Counted from the first letter of the stretch, positions 19,661-28,729 are shown. The stretch is DNA of 64,000 nucleotides from Burkholderia sp. Ax-1724 (GCF_011752995.1 NZ_VWWL01000011.1:1-64000); one strand, 5' to 3'. The notes: generated by a model from the letters alone, not told the origin. Program-made: numbers and translations.

Positions 19661-19682
19661 GGGACGTTACTCGTAACGTCCC
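19661..19682. terminator. bidirectional hairpin between convergent genes
   Basis: The arms GGGACGTTAC and GTAACGTCCC form a near-perfect 22-bp palindrome in the 45-bp gap between the glucanase and the convergent EAL gene. It is placed as a two-way terminator, but its core is the same ACGTTAC motif seen at 2959-2984 and 20737-20788, so it may also be a protein-binding site. Confidence 0.5.
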
Positions 19683-19689
19683 TCCTCAA

Positions 19690-20568
19690 TTACAGATCAC
19701 ATTTCAACTCAAGCACGTCCCTCAACCCCGCCTGCGGCCGCGCCAACAACGCCCCCTGCGCCAACACATCGGGCCACCGGCCCAACCACTCGAACTGCTC
19801 CCGCGTATCGACGCCATTCACAACCACCCGCACACCGAGCTCACAGAGCAGATCCATCACCGCCGACATCACCACACAAGCTCGCCTGTCACGCGGCACC
19901 GCGCTCATCAATTCGCGCGCAATCGTAATCGTGTCAACATCGAGCGCACCGAGCAACGCAAGTGACGACGCCCCATTCCCCCAATTCCCCAGCGCCACAC
20001 CCACGCCGGCCTCGCGAAGCCCTTCCGTCATCGTGCGCAGCGAAAGCAGCTTCGCCGCTTCGGCGCTATCGGTCACCTCGATTTCGAACAGATGCAGCGG
20101 CACACCATGCGATTGCGCAGCACGTGCGAGGTCATCAGCAAACGAATCGAGCAATGCGATCTGCGTGGGCACCGTGATCGCTATGGGCTGCAACGGTAAC
20201 TGCATGGCAACGCAATCGCACAGTTCGCGGCATATGCCATCCACCACGAATGCGGCCATTTCTCGTGCCACTTGCGGATGTTCAAGTGGCATCATGAAGA
20301 TACCCGGCAGCAGTAATCCGTATTCGGGGTGCGTCCAGCGAAGCTGGGCCTCGAGCCGCGCCGGCGCGCCACCTTCCACGCGATATGCACCCTGAAACAC
20401 GAGATGGAACTCGCCAGCATGCAGGCCTTCGCAGACACGCGTCTCCAGTTCGCTAAGTCGCGCGGTCGTGTTGTCGGCGCCGTTCGCATCGTTCTGCGCG
20501 ACGGCGGCCAAACGCGCGGTCATCGTGCGCGCAAGCGCGACATGTTTCGCAGGGTCAAGCGTGTGCAT
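19690..20568 (-). CDS. degenerate EAL-domain protein
   Basis: 292 residues from the ATG at 20568; a longer in-frame reading to 20724 would start with GTG. One EAL domain fills the protein, but the phosphodiesterase residues are mostly changed. EAL reads EAQ. The metal-binding Asn of the N-x-S motif is Thr (ITVPT). The DDFGTG loop is GNWGNG. The catalytic Lys and Asp of the KxD motif are Thr and Ala (TITIA). The EGVE motif reads NGVD. The QG motif remains. In active family members these residues bind metal and cyclic-di-GMP, so this is probably non-catalytic: a receptor or protein-interaction regulator. It is convergent with the exopolysaccharide operon. Confidence 0.85.
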   Translation of the reverse strand: MHTLDPAKHVALARTMTARLAAVAQNDANGADNTTARLSELETRVCEGLHAGEFHLVFQGAYRVEGGAPARLEAQLRWTHPEYGLLLPGIFMMPLEHPQVAREMAAFVVDGICRELCDCVAMQLPLQPIAITVPTQIALLDSFADDLARAAQSHGVPLHLFEIEVTDSAEAAKLLSLRTMTEGLREAGVGVALGNWGNGASSLALLGALDVDTITIARELMSAVPRDRRACVVMSAVMDLLCELGVRVVVNGVDTREQFEWLGRWPDVLAQGALLARPQAGLRDVLELKCDL

Positions 20569-20736
20569 GGCGAATACGTCTTTTTGTATAAACGCGCATA
20601 TGCAAGCACGAGTCGCGCCAGATATGACACCGATTCGCCGATTATTTGCAAAAAGACCGTAAAAGTCTTTTCGATCAAGGACTTCGGGAACAATATCTTG
20701 ATGGGAAAAATGGCTGTGACACACCGTACGATGTTT

Positions 20737-20788
20737 GCGTAACGTCGCACGTTACGTTGCGTTGTGTTGCCCGTGACGTAACGCAACG
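20737..20788. promoter_or_regulatory. TTACG/TTGCG palindrome cluster upstream of the EAL gene
   Basis: GCGTAACGT and ACGTTACGT face each other across 3 nt, and GTTGCGTT (20756-20763) pairs with AACGCAAC (20780-20787). The cluster lies about 170 bp before the EAL start and 190 bp before the next rightward gene. The rest of the 20569-20979 gap holds an AT-rich hairpin at 20651-20671 and nothing else I can support. Confidence 0.4.
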
Positions 20789-20979
20789 ACAAGCGCAGCC
20801 CTATCACACCATACGGGCGGGCTCGTATATCGGCATAAAATGCAGGAGATTAAGAAAGTCAAATACGGAAAATTGCGTGCCTAACCATTTGACCGGCTCT
20901 GCAAGATTGACTAGTATCCGCTCCGACGCAATATTGACCAGCGACTGCGAATTTCCCTTAAGTTCATTCAAGGCAGCCG

Positions 20980-21252
20980 ATGCTAGAAATCCCGCTCTCC
21001 GACGCCAACTGGGATCGCGTCAAGAGTCTGCTCCCCGAACCGCCCGCCTCAACTCGCGGGCGGCCACGCCGCAGCGATCGCGACATTCTCGACGCCATCC
21101 TGTGGCTACAGCAGCGAAAAGAAAAATGGCACAGACTTCCGGCAACATTTCCACCGCAACAGACCTGTTATCTGCGCTATACGATGTGGAAAAAGGCCGG
21201 CATTCTAAAGCAGGTGAATGAATTACTCGCCATTGACGAAACAGATGTTTGA
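20980..21252 (+). CDS. orphan IS5-type transposase N-terminal domain (DUF4096-like)
   Basis: 90 residues. The sequence matches the N-terminal helix-turn-helix segment of IS5-family transposases (LSDANWDRVKSLLP, GRPRRSDRDILDAILW, then a W-x-R-x-P-like stretch) and stops before any DDE catalytic domain. No terminal inverted repeats are visible around it. It is either a remnant of an insertion sequence or a domesticated DNA-binding protein. The intact frame and ordinary length favour some retention. Confidence 0.6.
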   Translation: MLEIPLSDANWDRVKSLLPEPPASTRGRPRRSDRDILDAILWLQQRKEKWHRLPATFPPQQTCYLRYTMWKKAGILKQVNELLAIDETDV

Positions 21253-21531
21253 ATCCATCGACTCAAACGGATACAACTCGCCTGTACACAAGACCAGATG
21301 CAGACGTTTAATAGCCGCGCCATAGTCTGTCCGGCGTGACCTATTATCGAGGCGCAGCCTACCTCTTCAACCTTATCGAAACATTAAGAAAACACCCCTC
21401 CCAGCACTTTTCTTTTCAACCTTAACAACAACTTAAGTTCCGCCAAAAACACAAAAAATATAGTCCTCAAGCCGCCTCGAACGACGCCGATAGACAGAGC
21501 GCAGTACTCGTTTTCCAACCAGGAGAGAGAA

Positions 21532-21828
21532 ATGTCTATTCAGGCAGTTGGTCAAAACCCGGCGGGACCCACAGGTTCTGCTGTCGCGTCGGGTTCGGCC
21601 TCGGCATCGGCATCGACGGCACCCGCATCCAGCAAGAGCGCTTCGTCGTCGACAGGATCGTCCACCAGTTCCACCACCTCGTCGTACACGGTCAGCATCA
21701 GCAGTGCCGCGCGCGCCATGCTGGCCGAAGCCAGCGAGACGTCGGTTCAAACCGCGCAGGAAGCGGCAAAGGGTGATCATCAGGCCCAGCGTCTGCTCGC
21801 GAAGGAGGCAGCAGCCAAGGCAGCTTGA
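21532..21828 (+). CDS. Ser/Ala-rich small hypothetical protein
   Basis: 98 residues with a strong AGGAGAGAG ribosome site before the ATG. The first 60 residues are a low-complexity Ser/Ala/Thr tract, followed by a helical Ala/Glu/Gln-rich tail. There is no signal peptide or recognised domain. It stands alone, and a strong hairpin follows. The upstream 279 bp (21253-21531) show no gene. Confidence 0.6.
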   Translation: MSIQAVGQNPAGPTGSAVASGSASASASTAPASSKSASSSTGSSTSSTTSSYTVSISSAARAMLAEASETSVQTAQEAAKGDHQAQRLLAKEAAAKAA

Positions 21829-21850
21829 GTAACGTCTACAAAGGTCCTCC

Positions 21851-21888
21851 CAAAAAAAGACCGCCGCCCGAAAAACCGGCGGCGGTCT
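21851..21888 (-). terminator. intrinsic terminator of the porin gene
   Basis: An 11-bp stem (21858-21868 with 21878-21888). Read on the minus strand it is followed by seven T residues, the classic intrinsic terminator pattern, 136 bp after the porin stop. On the plus strand the same hairpin sits 30 bp after the small hypothetical gene and may act in both directions. Confidence 0.75.
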
Positions 21889-22023
21889 GCCTTCAGCGCA
21901 AGCGCAGAGATACCCGAGCAATAGATTGGGCTTTCACCGCGAGAAATGCTCAGCCTAAAGAACGCTCGACCTCCCGCAACGCCCACGCCACTCTCGCGAA
22001 ACAAGAGACACGAAACCCGAACC

Positions 22024-23151
22024 TCAGAACCGCGTACGAATACCCGTCGTCAATTCCAGCTGGTTCTTCGCGCCATACGTCGTCGCCACGACGTAACCGT
22101 TGTGCAGCTTCATATAGTCGCCAGCCACATATAGTTCAGTGCGCTTCGACAGGTGATAGAACATCGACGCGTACAGGGTTTCCTTATAGCCGCTCGCGGT
22201 GCCCCCATCGGGATTGAAGGCGAGGTTGGCATTCGCGGTGCCGCCGTTATCGTCGAATGCCGCATTCGATGCATGCATCTGCTGATAGCCGATTGCGTAG
22301 TCGAACGGTCCCTTCGGCGAGAGTTTGAGCGACACGGTCCACGCATTGTCGTGACGTTGTCCCAGCGCTCCCTGATCGCCCGTGTAGTGGAAATAGCCGG
22401 CGTTCACGCGAACGATGCTATACGTGTAGTTGCCGCCGATCGAATACGATTTGTTCGTGAAGCCGTTGTTGTTGACATGGTTGAAGAACGCGGACACATT
22501 GAACGGTCCGCCGTTATAGCCGAGTGCGCCGGTGTAGGTGGCGTCGGTGCCAAAACTCGTGTGATTGCCGAATGCGTAGCCCGCCGCAGCAAATATGCCG
22601 TTGCTGAACAGCTTTTTCCACACCACGCTGTTTTCATAGCGAGTACCCGTGGCACTGCCCGCGTAGAAAATCAGTTGCTTGAAGTTATTGGCATTAGTCC
22701 AGCCGCCTTCTTCGGTGGTCAAGGCGGCGCTGCCGTATGGGTCGCCGTAAATCGCGGCGGCATCGCGTGCCACGGTGTTCTGGAAGCCCGCCGTCACCTT
22801 GCCGAACGTGTCGCTTTCGATACCCACCCATGCGTCGCGATCGAAGATCTGGCCCGGGTCTTCCATTGCGCCATCGCTCACGCGGTATTCCGCTTCGAGC
22901 CTGAAGATCGCCTTCAGCCCGCCGCCGAGATCTTCCGCGCCTTTCATGCCGAAACGGCTGCCGCTAAACCACGGCTCGCCGTTAATGCCCATCGAGATGA
23001 CATGCTTGCCTTCGGCATTCGCATTGGTCTGATACGACACCGCGCTCAAATCCATCAAACCGTAAAGCTGCACGCTCGATTGTGCGTGAACGTTGCTCAT
23101 GGCCAAAGCACTGCCGCCTGCCACCAGCAAAAACCTGGTCTTATTCCCCAT
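22024..23151 (-). CDS. Gram-negative porin (OmpC-like, Burkholderia type)
   Basis: About 375 residues. The ATG at 23151 has GGAGGAG upstream and begins a signal peptide ending in NVHAQ. The mature start SSVQLYGLMDLSAVSY, the internal KFxxGF-like beta strands, and the C-terminal ELTTGIRTRF with terminal Phe are typical of 16-strand trimeric porins of Burkholderiaceae. It would allow diffusion of small solutes through the outer membrane. It lies downstream of a two-component system whose response regulator ends 188 bp upstream, which may control it. Confidence 0.92.
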   Translation of the reverse strand: MGNKTRFLLVAGGSALAMSNVHAQSSVQLYGLMDLSAVSYQTNANAEGKHVISMGINGEPWFSGSRFGMKGAEDLGGGLKAIFRLEAEYRVSDGAMEDPGQIFDRDAWVGIESDTFGKVTAGFQNTVARDAAAIYGDPYGSAALTTEEGGWTNANNFKQLIFYAGSATGTRYENSVVWKKLFSNGIFAAAGYAFGNHTSFGTDATYTGALGYNGGPFNVSAFFNHVNNNGFTNKSYSIGGNYTYSIVRVNAGYFHYTGDQGALGQRHDNAWTVSLKLSPKGPFDYAIGYQQMHASNAAFDDNGGTANANLAFNPDGGTASGYKETLYASMFYHLSKRTELYVAGDYMKLHNGYVVATTYGAKNQLELTTGIRTRF

Positions 23152-23338
23152 CTTCTCCTCCGTTCCTGCTGTGTTGAATTGATCGGACATCTGCTTGCAT
23201 AGCAATGCCAAGAATAGTCAGAGCAACCCTTCACGCCTCTTTCGCGCAGGAGCGGCGGAAGTCGGTGAAAACACTAGAACGTATGATTTTGACAACAGAA
23301 GACGGGTAAACGAAACGCGTATTTATCGCGCTGTCGTC

Positions 23339-24034
23339 TCAGGTCGCAGCAAATGCCTCGTGCGGTTCCTCTTCGCGCAGAATGTAGCCGAGTCCGCGCA
23401 GCGTCATGATCTTCGCGCTCGATGCCGCGAGATGCTTGCGCAAGCGGTGAATATAGATATCGATCGCGTCGGCGCTCGGCTCTTCGTCGAGCGTGAAAAC
23501 CTTGTCCATCAGCGTCGCTTTGGAAACGGTCTTGCCCTGCTTCAGCATCAGCGTCTCGAGAATCGCGTGTTCGCGGCGGCGCAGTGGCAGACGCTCGTTT
23601 TGCAGCAGGAATTCGCGCGAATCGAACAGATAGCACAAGTCTCCGCATTCGATCTGCTGCCCCTTGTCGCCCGCCGCCTGACGGCGGATCAGTGCCTTGA
23701 TGCGCGCCACCAGTTCGCGCGCATCGAAAGGCTTGACGACATAATCGTCGGCGCCGGCGGAAAAGCAGGCCACCTTGTCGTCGGTCGAGCCATTTGCGGT
23801 CAGCATCAGCACCGGCACGTTGTCGCGCTTGCGGCGCAACCGCTTGAGTACCTCCTTGCCGCCGATGCCGGGCAAACGCATATCGAGCAGCACCGCGTCA
23901 TAGCATTGCAGACCGAGCAGCGTTTCCGCGCACTCGCCGTTCTGCGCCCAATCGATGGCGAATTGCTCGACCTGCATCAGGTTCATCACCCAGCGGGCGA
24001 GGTCCGCGTCGTCTTCCACGAGCAGTAGTTTCAT
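23339..24034 (-). CDS. OmpR-family response regulator 1 (TctD-like)
   Basis: 231 residues. The receiver domain begins MKLLLVEDDADLA with acidic residues DD, phosphoacceptor Asp in VLLDMRLPG near residue 51 and Lys in VKPFDARE. The C-terminal winged helix includes LRRREHAILETLM and DIYIHRLRKHL. It follows its likely sensor kinase by 33 bp on the same strand. It is clearly related to the response regulator at 28052-28729. Confidence 0.93.
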   Translation of the reverse strand: MKLLLVEDDADLARWVMNLMQVEQFAIDWAQNGECAETLLGLQCYDAVLLDMRLPGIGGKEVLKRLRRKRDNVPVLMLTANGSTDDKVACFSAGADDYVVKPFDARELVARIKALIRRQAAGDKGQQIECGDLCYLFDSREFLLQNERLPLRRREHAILETLMLKQGKTVSKATLMDKVFTLDEEPSADAIDIYIHRLRKHLAASSAKIMTLRGLGYILREEEPHEAFAAT

Positions 24035-24067
24035 CGTTCCTCCCTCTTTTGCGGGTCGCGCGACGCG

Positions 24068-25453
24068 TCAGGCTGCGCCGATCCATAAAGGCATTTCGAC
24101 CGTCGCGACGAGGCCGATACCGTCTTCATTGGGTTCGAGCCTCACGCTACCGCCCTGGCGTCGCGCAATCTCGCGCACGATCGGCAAACCGAGTCCCGTT
24201 CCTTCGGCATGACTCGACGCGCGATAGAAGCGCTCGAACACACGCTCGCGTGCTTCGGCCTTGATGCCGGGTCCGTTGTCGATCACGCGTACGATCGCCA
24301 TCTCATCGCGCCGCCGCGTCTGCACGGTAACGTGACCGCCGGCCTGGATATAACGCAGCGCGTTATCGACGAGATTGGTCACGAGCGCAGAGGTCAAGGC
24401 TTCGTCGCCGGTCACGTATAAGCCGTCTTCCAGCTCGGCACCCAGATCGATTGCACGCGACTGTGCGAACGCAATCAAGTCTTCGAGTACGCCCGCAATC
24501 AGCGCGCTCAGATCGATACGCTCGCGCACACTCGACGGCGCAACCGACTCGGCCTGCGCAAGCAGCAACAGCTTGTTGGTCAGCGTGGTCAGCTTACGGC
24601 TGCTCTTGTGCATGCCCGCGAGCGCTTCGGCGAGCGGTGCGTCCCGGTTGTCGCGTTGCCGCGCGAACTGGATCTGCGCGACCAGCAGCGCAAGCGGCGT
24701 GCGCAACTGATGTGCGGCATCGGAAATGAACTGCCGTTGCGTCGCCGCCTGCTGGCCCATTCGCGCAATGCACTGATTAATCGCCTCGACAATCGGCCTG
24801 AGTTCGACATGCAGACGCGCGACGCGAATCGGTTCGAGTTGCGACGCATTGCGATCGGCAACGTCGTCCTTCACCTTCATGAGCGGCAGCAACTCGAAGG
24901 TCAAGCCGAGATAGACGAACACCATCGCGAGCACCAGCGTCAGTACTTCGCCGGATAATTGCGGCCGCAGCAGGCGCCACACCATCGCATCGCGCGAGCC
25001 CTCGGTCTTCGCGACCGCGACGATCACCTCCTCGGTGCGCCCCGAGTCGTAGAGCTGCCGCACATAAGCCACCGCGCGCGCCTCGCGGCCGTCGTCGAAA
25101 TGCGTGGAATAAAGCGTGGGACTATCGCTCACGTGCGGCGGCAGCGGCAGGTCGGGACTGCCCGCAAGCAGACGATGTCCGCTCGCCTCGACGCGATAGA
25201 AAACGCTGTCCTGTTCCGGCGATTCGAAGAGTTCGAGCGCAGCCGGCGGAATCTGAATGGAGACCGAAGAACTATCGTCCCAATCGATATCCTCGCCGAT
25301 GATCCGCATCGACGAAAGCAGTGCGTTGTCCTGCACGAGATCCGCCGTGGTCTGCGCGAAGCGATATGAAATCGCGACGGAAATGGAGACGAATGCGGCC
25401 AGCGGCAACAGGAGCCACCACAGCAAACGTCCGCGCAAGCTGCCTGAAAACAC
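24068..25453 (-). CDS. sensor histidine kinase 1 (TctE-like, 2CSK_N)
   Basis: 461 residues from a GTG at 25453, which has AAGGAT upstream and aligns with the start of the paralogous kinase; a TTG 33 bp earlier is the alternative. It has two membrane helices (about 10-32 and 168-190) around a periplasmic domain with IPPAALELFESPEQDSVFY, typical of the TctE-type sensor domain. The H-box SDAAHQLRTPL (His near 248) and ATP-binding N, G1 and G2 boxes (VTNLVDNALRY, VIDNGPGI, GTGLGLPI) follow. It lies between the binding protein and response regulator 1. Confidence 0.92.
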   Translation of the reverse strand: MFSGSLRGRLLWWLLLPLAAFVSISVAISYRFAQTTADLVQDNALLSSMRIIGEDIDWDDSSSVSIQIPPAALELFESPEQDSVFYRVEASGHRLLAGSPDLPLPPHVSDSPTLYSTHFDDGREARAVAYVRQLYDSGRTEEVIVAVAKTEGSRDAMVWRLLRPQLSGEVLTLVLAMVFVYLGLTFELLPLMKVKDDVADRNASQLEPIRVARLHVELRPIVEAINQCIARMGQQAATQRQFISDAAHQLRTPLALLVAQIQFARQRDNRDAPLAEALAGMHKSSRKLTTLTNKLLLLAQAESVAPSSVRERIDLSALIAGVLEDLIAFAQSRAIDLGAELEDGLYVTGDEALTSALVTNLVDNALRYIQAGGHVTVQTRRRDEMAIVRVIDNGPGIKAEARERVFERFYRASSHAEGTGLGLPIVREIARRQGGSVRLEPNEDGIGLVATVEMPLWIGAA

Positions 25454-25503
25454 GATGCGTCGATCCTTTTGTGTTCGAAGCGACAAGCGCGGTCAACCCG
25501 CTT

Positions 25504-26544
25504 TCAAGGCTTCACGTCACTGACAAACTGATTGGTAAACGTGCGCGACAGATCGATATGCCGCCCCTTCACTGTCGGATTGAATGCCGACAGTACTTTG
25601 AGCACCGTCTGCGGACCGTCGGCGGGCATCTTGCCGTCCACGGTGTACATCGGCAGCGAAGCCTGCAATGCGCTGACATAAAGCACCCGGTCGCCGCCAA
25701 TCGCTTCTTGCGGCATCTGCGCGGCAATCTGTTCCGCGCTATGCGTGTGCATATAACGCAGCGTTTTCACGAATGCGCGCGCGAGTTTGGCGGCTTCGTC
25801 GGGATGCGCGTCGAGCCAGGTACTTTGCATATAGAAGCTCGACGCCGGATAGGTGCCGCCCAACGCCTCGCGCGTACCGTCGACGTTGCGCATATCGACG
25901 AGTACTTTCGCCTCGCCGGCTTTCAATAAGCGAGTGACGGTCGGCTCGGTCGTCATGCCCGCCTGAATGTACCCCTGCCGCATCGCCGCAATAAAACTGC
26001 TGTCCGCGCCGACCGGCAACAGCGTGAATTGCGTGGACGGCACGCCGGCGCGTTGCGCGAGGTATTGCGTGAGAAAACTCGTCGACGAACCGAGCCCGGT
26101 TACGCCGAGCGTTTTGCCGCGCACGTCGGCCATGCTTCTAACGGAAGCGGCCGATTTTGCCGCGACCAGTTGCACTTCGCCGGGCACCTGAGCGAATACG
26201 ACGATCGTCTTCACTTCCTTGCCGCGGGTCTGCAAATCGATCGTGTGATCGTAAAAGCCGACCACGCCCTGCACCGCGCCCGCGAGCATTTCGTTTTCGC
26301 CGTCGATTCCAGTCGGTTGCGACAGCAACTCGACGTCGAGCCCTTCCGCCTTGAAATAGCCGAGCTGTTCGGCAAGACGCGCCGGCAAATAAATAAGCTT
26401 GTCGATGCCACCGACCATGATCGCGAGTTTCTCCGGCTCGGCGGCTTGCGCGGGCGTCGCGAGTTTCGCGAGCGCGCACAACACGAGCGACGCCGCGACG
26501 GCGGCACAGGCCGCGCGCGAGAAACGCGTCAGGGGAAGCTTCAT
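25504..26544 (-). CDS. NMT1/SsuA-like periplasmic binding protein 1
   Basis: 346 residues from the ATG at 26544, with a signal peptide ending TPAQAAE. The fold signature of nitrate/sulfonate/taurine binding proteins is present: MVGGIDKLIYLPARLAEQLGYF, ELLSQPTG, VQGVVGFYDHTID, GVTGLGSSTSFLTQYLA. It is closely similar to the protein at 29069-30088. No permease or ATPase sits beside it; its neighbours are two sensor kinases on the same strand. It may therefore present ligand to a kinase rather than feed a transporter, or share the divergent transporter. Confidence 0.88.
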   Translation of the reverse strand: MKLPLTRFSRAACAAVAASLVLCALAKLATPAQAAEPEKLAIMVGGIDKLIYLPARLAEQLGYFKAEGLDVELLSQPTGIDGENEMLAGAVQGVVGFYDHTIDLQTRGKEVKTIVVFAQVPGEVQLVAAKSAASVRSMADVRGKTLGVTGLGSSTSFLTQYLAQRAGVPSTQFTLLPVGADSSFIAAMRQGYIQAGMTTEPTVTRLLKAGEAKVLVDMRNVDGTREALGGTYPASSFYMQSTWLDAHPDEAAKLARAFVKTLRYMHTHSAEQIAAQMPQEAIGGDRVLYVSALQASLPMYTVDGKMPADGPQTVLKVLSAFNPTVKGRHIDLSRTFTNQFVSDVKP

Positions 26545-26627
26545 TGCGAGTGTCTCCGTTGTCCTGCTTCGTGGCGCCGCGCGAGTCGCCTGTGCCTGAT
26601 TCTGAAGGTGCGAACCCTTCCCGATGC

Positions 26628-26643
26628 TTTCACAAATGTGAAA
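26628..26643. promoter_or_regulatory. TTTCACA-AA-TGTGAAA palindrome
   Basis: A perfect 16-bp inverted repeat in the 125-bp gap between sensor kinase 2 and binding protein 1. The half-sites resemble CRP half-sites but are in the opposite order and spacing, so it is not a CRP site. It could be an operator for binding protein 1 or a short hairpin. Confidence 0.4.
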
Positions 26644-26669
26644 TAGCGCGAACCTCGGGTTTGTCCCGA

Positions 26670-28049
26670 TCACTTCATCGCCGCACGCGGAAACATCACG
26701 GCAATATCCACGCCCTTGCCGCCGTCGTCCGCCTTCAGCGATATCTCGCCGTGATGCGCATCCGCAATCTCACGCACGATCGCGAGTCCAAGCCCCGTGC
26801 CGTCCGTATCCGCCGAGGCCCTGAAAAAAGGCTCGAATACGCGGCTGCGCGCTTCGGCCGGAATGCCGGGGCCGTTGTCGATGACGCTTACCGTGACCGT
26901 ATTGGCATCGGCATGCACCGCAACCGTCACGTGACCGCCACTGCCGGTATAACGAATCGCGTTCTCGGCGAGATTCGCAATCAGTGCCTGTAGCAATCCA
27001 CGATGCCCCAACACTGGCGCGGCGCCGTGCAACTCCGCGCCGAGATCGATTTCGCGCGCCTGCGCGAGCAACGCAAGGTCTTCGACGACTTCCATCGCGA
27101 GCGGCACCAGGTCGACGCTTTCCATTGCGAGTTGCGCGCTGTCGGCGGCCTCCGCCTGCGCGAGCAGCAACAGCTTGTTCGTGAGCGCGACCATCGACCG
27201 GTTGCTGCGATGCATCGCGCCCAGCGCTTCGTCGAGCGCGGGATTGATTCCGTCCTGCTGCCGCGCGAATTGCAGTTGCGTACCGAGCAGCGTCAGCGGC
27301 GTGCGCAACTGATGCGCAGCATCCGCGATAAAGCGGCGTTGCACCGCCACCTGCAAGCCGAGCCGCGCAATGCACTGATTGATCGCATCGACGATAGGAC
27401 GCAATTCCGTGTGCAACCGCTCCACGCGAATCGGCTCGAGTTGCATCGGATCGCGATCGGCAACCTCGTCTTTCACTTTCATCAGCGGCCGCAATTCGAA
27501 CGTGAGTCCGATACAAACGAGCGCAACCGCCAGCACGATCATTTCGATCTGCCGGATCAGTTGCGGCTGCCATAGCTGTTTCGTCATCGCGTCGCGCGAG
27601 CGCACGGTCTTGCCGACCGTCACGCGCACGCGCCGCGTCACGCCGTTGTCGTACATGAGCCGCGCGATATCGACCGCGCGCACCTGCTGGCCGTGCAACG
27701 CCGTGTAGTACGAATCCGGCACGTCGGGCGCCCGCGCGGGACGCGGCGGAAAGTCGGGCGTACCCGCGAGCAGTTGCCCGTCGTCGACACGCACGCTATA
27801 GAACACCTGGTCGCGATACGGCGAGGCGAAAATCTCGAGCGCGGCAGGCGGCACGTCCACGCGCAGGAATCCGTCGCGCCATTCGACTTCCCCCGCGATC
27901 ATGCGCGCCGACGCCACCAGTTGGTTGTCCTGCACGAGATTCGCGGTACGCCGCGCATTGTCGTATTCGGTCTTGCCGGTCACGAACACATAGAGCGCGA
28001 GCGGCACGAGCAGCCACCATAGCAAACGTATACGCAGGCTATTAGCCAT
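26670..28049 (-). CDS. sensor histidine kinase 2 (TctE-like, 2CSK_N)
   Basis: 459 residues from the ATG at 28049, 2 bp after the stop of response regulator 2. The organisation matches sensor kinase 1: helix near 8-28, periplasmic domain with VPPAALEIFASPYRDQVFY, second helix near 165-190, H-box ADAAHQLRTPL and a complete ATPase domain ending in GTGLGLAI. The two kinases look like paralogues from a local duplication. Confidence 0.93.
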   Translation of the reverse strand: MANSLRIRLLWWLLVPLALYVFVTGKTEYDNARRTANLVQDNQLVASARMIAGEVEWRDGFLRVDVPPAALEIFASPYRDQVFYSVRVDDGQLLAGTPDFPPRPARAPDVPDSYYTALHGQQVRAVDIARLMYDNGVTRRVRVTVGKTVRSRDAMTKQLWQPQLIRQIEMIVLAVALVCIGLTFELRPLMKVKDEVADRDPMQLEPIRVERLHTELRPIVDAINQCIARLGLQVAVQRRFIADAAHQLRTPLTLLGTQLQFARQQDGINPALDEALGAMHRSNRSMVALTNKLLLLAQAEAADSAQLAMESVDLVPLAMEVVEDLALLAQAREIDLGAELHGAAPVLGHRGLLQALIANLAENAIRYTGSGGHVTVAVHADANTVTVSVIDNGPGIPAEARSRVFEPFFRASADTDGTGLGLAIVREIADAHHGEISLKADDGGKGVDIAVMFPRAAMK

Positions 28050-28051
28050 TG

Positions 28052-28729
28052 TCAGTGGTCGTCTTCTTTCTTGCGCAGCAGATACCCGAGCCCGCGCAGC
28101 GTGACGATCGCCGCGGAACTGCCGTCGAGCTTCTTGCGCAGACGCGAGATATAGATCTCCACCGCGTCTTCGCTGGGCTCGTCCGCGAGCGTGAAGATCG
28201 CATCGACGAGCGCGGGTTTCGTCACCGTCTTGCCGAGGCGCAAAATCAGCGCTTCGAGCACGGAGCGCTCGCGCGGCGTCACATTGAGCGGCGCGCCTTT
28301 GAGCGTGAACTGGCGCGTGTCGATATCGAACGACAGATCGCCGCACACCACCTCGCTCGCTTTCGACGGCGACTGCCGGCGAATCGCAACCTTGATGCGC
28401 GCGATCAACTCACGCACTTCGAAGGGCTTGACGAGGTAATCGTCCGCGCCGGCGCCGAGCAGTTCCACTTTTTCGTCGATCGAGCCGCTCGCGGTCAGGA
28501 TCAGCACCGGCGTCGCATCGCCACGCTGACGCAAACGGCGCAGCACGTTCTTGCCCGAGAGCTTCGGCAAATTCAGGTCGAGCAGAATCACGTCGTAGTG
28601 ATTCGTGCGCAGCAGGCGGTCGGCCTCGTCGCCGTCCTGCACGGCATCGAGCGCGAATGCCTCCTGCTCCAGCATCTTCGCGAGCCAGTGCGCGAGTGTG
28701 GGATTGTCTTCGATGAGCAGCAGCTTCAT
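28052..28729 (-). CDS. OmpR-family response regulator 2 (TctD-like)
   Basis: 225 residues. The receiver starts MKLLLIEDNPTLAHW with phosphoacceptor Asp in ILLDLNLPK near residue 51 and Lys in VKPFEVRE. The winged-helix domain has VTPRERSVLEALIL and EIYISRLRKKL. It is the first gene of a minus-strand run RR2-HK2-binding protein-HK1-RR1-porin and is divergent from the ABC transporter genes, so it probably controls the shared intergenic region. Confidence 0.93.
   Translation of the reverse strand: MKLLLIEDNPTLAHWLAKMLEQEAFALDAVQDGDEADRLLRTNHYDVILLDLNLPKLSGKNVLRRLRQRGDATPVLILTASGSIDEKVELLGAGADDYLVKPFEVRELIARIKVAIRRQSPSKASEVVCGDLSFDIDTRQFTLKGAPLNVTPRERSVLEALILRLGKTVTKPALVDAIFTLADEPSEDAVEIYISRLRKKLDGSSAAIVTLRGLGYLLRKKEDDH

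Noticed and set aside
26628..26643. Possible CRP site
   Set aside because: The half-sites are inverted relative to TGTGA-N6-TCACA and spaced by 2 nt, so it does not fit CRP.
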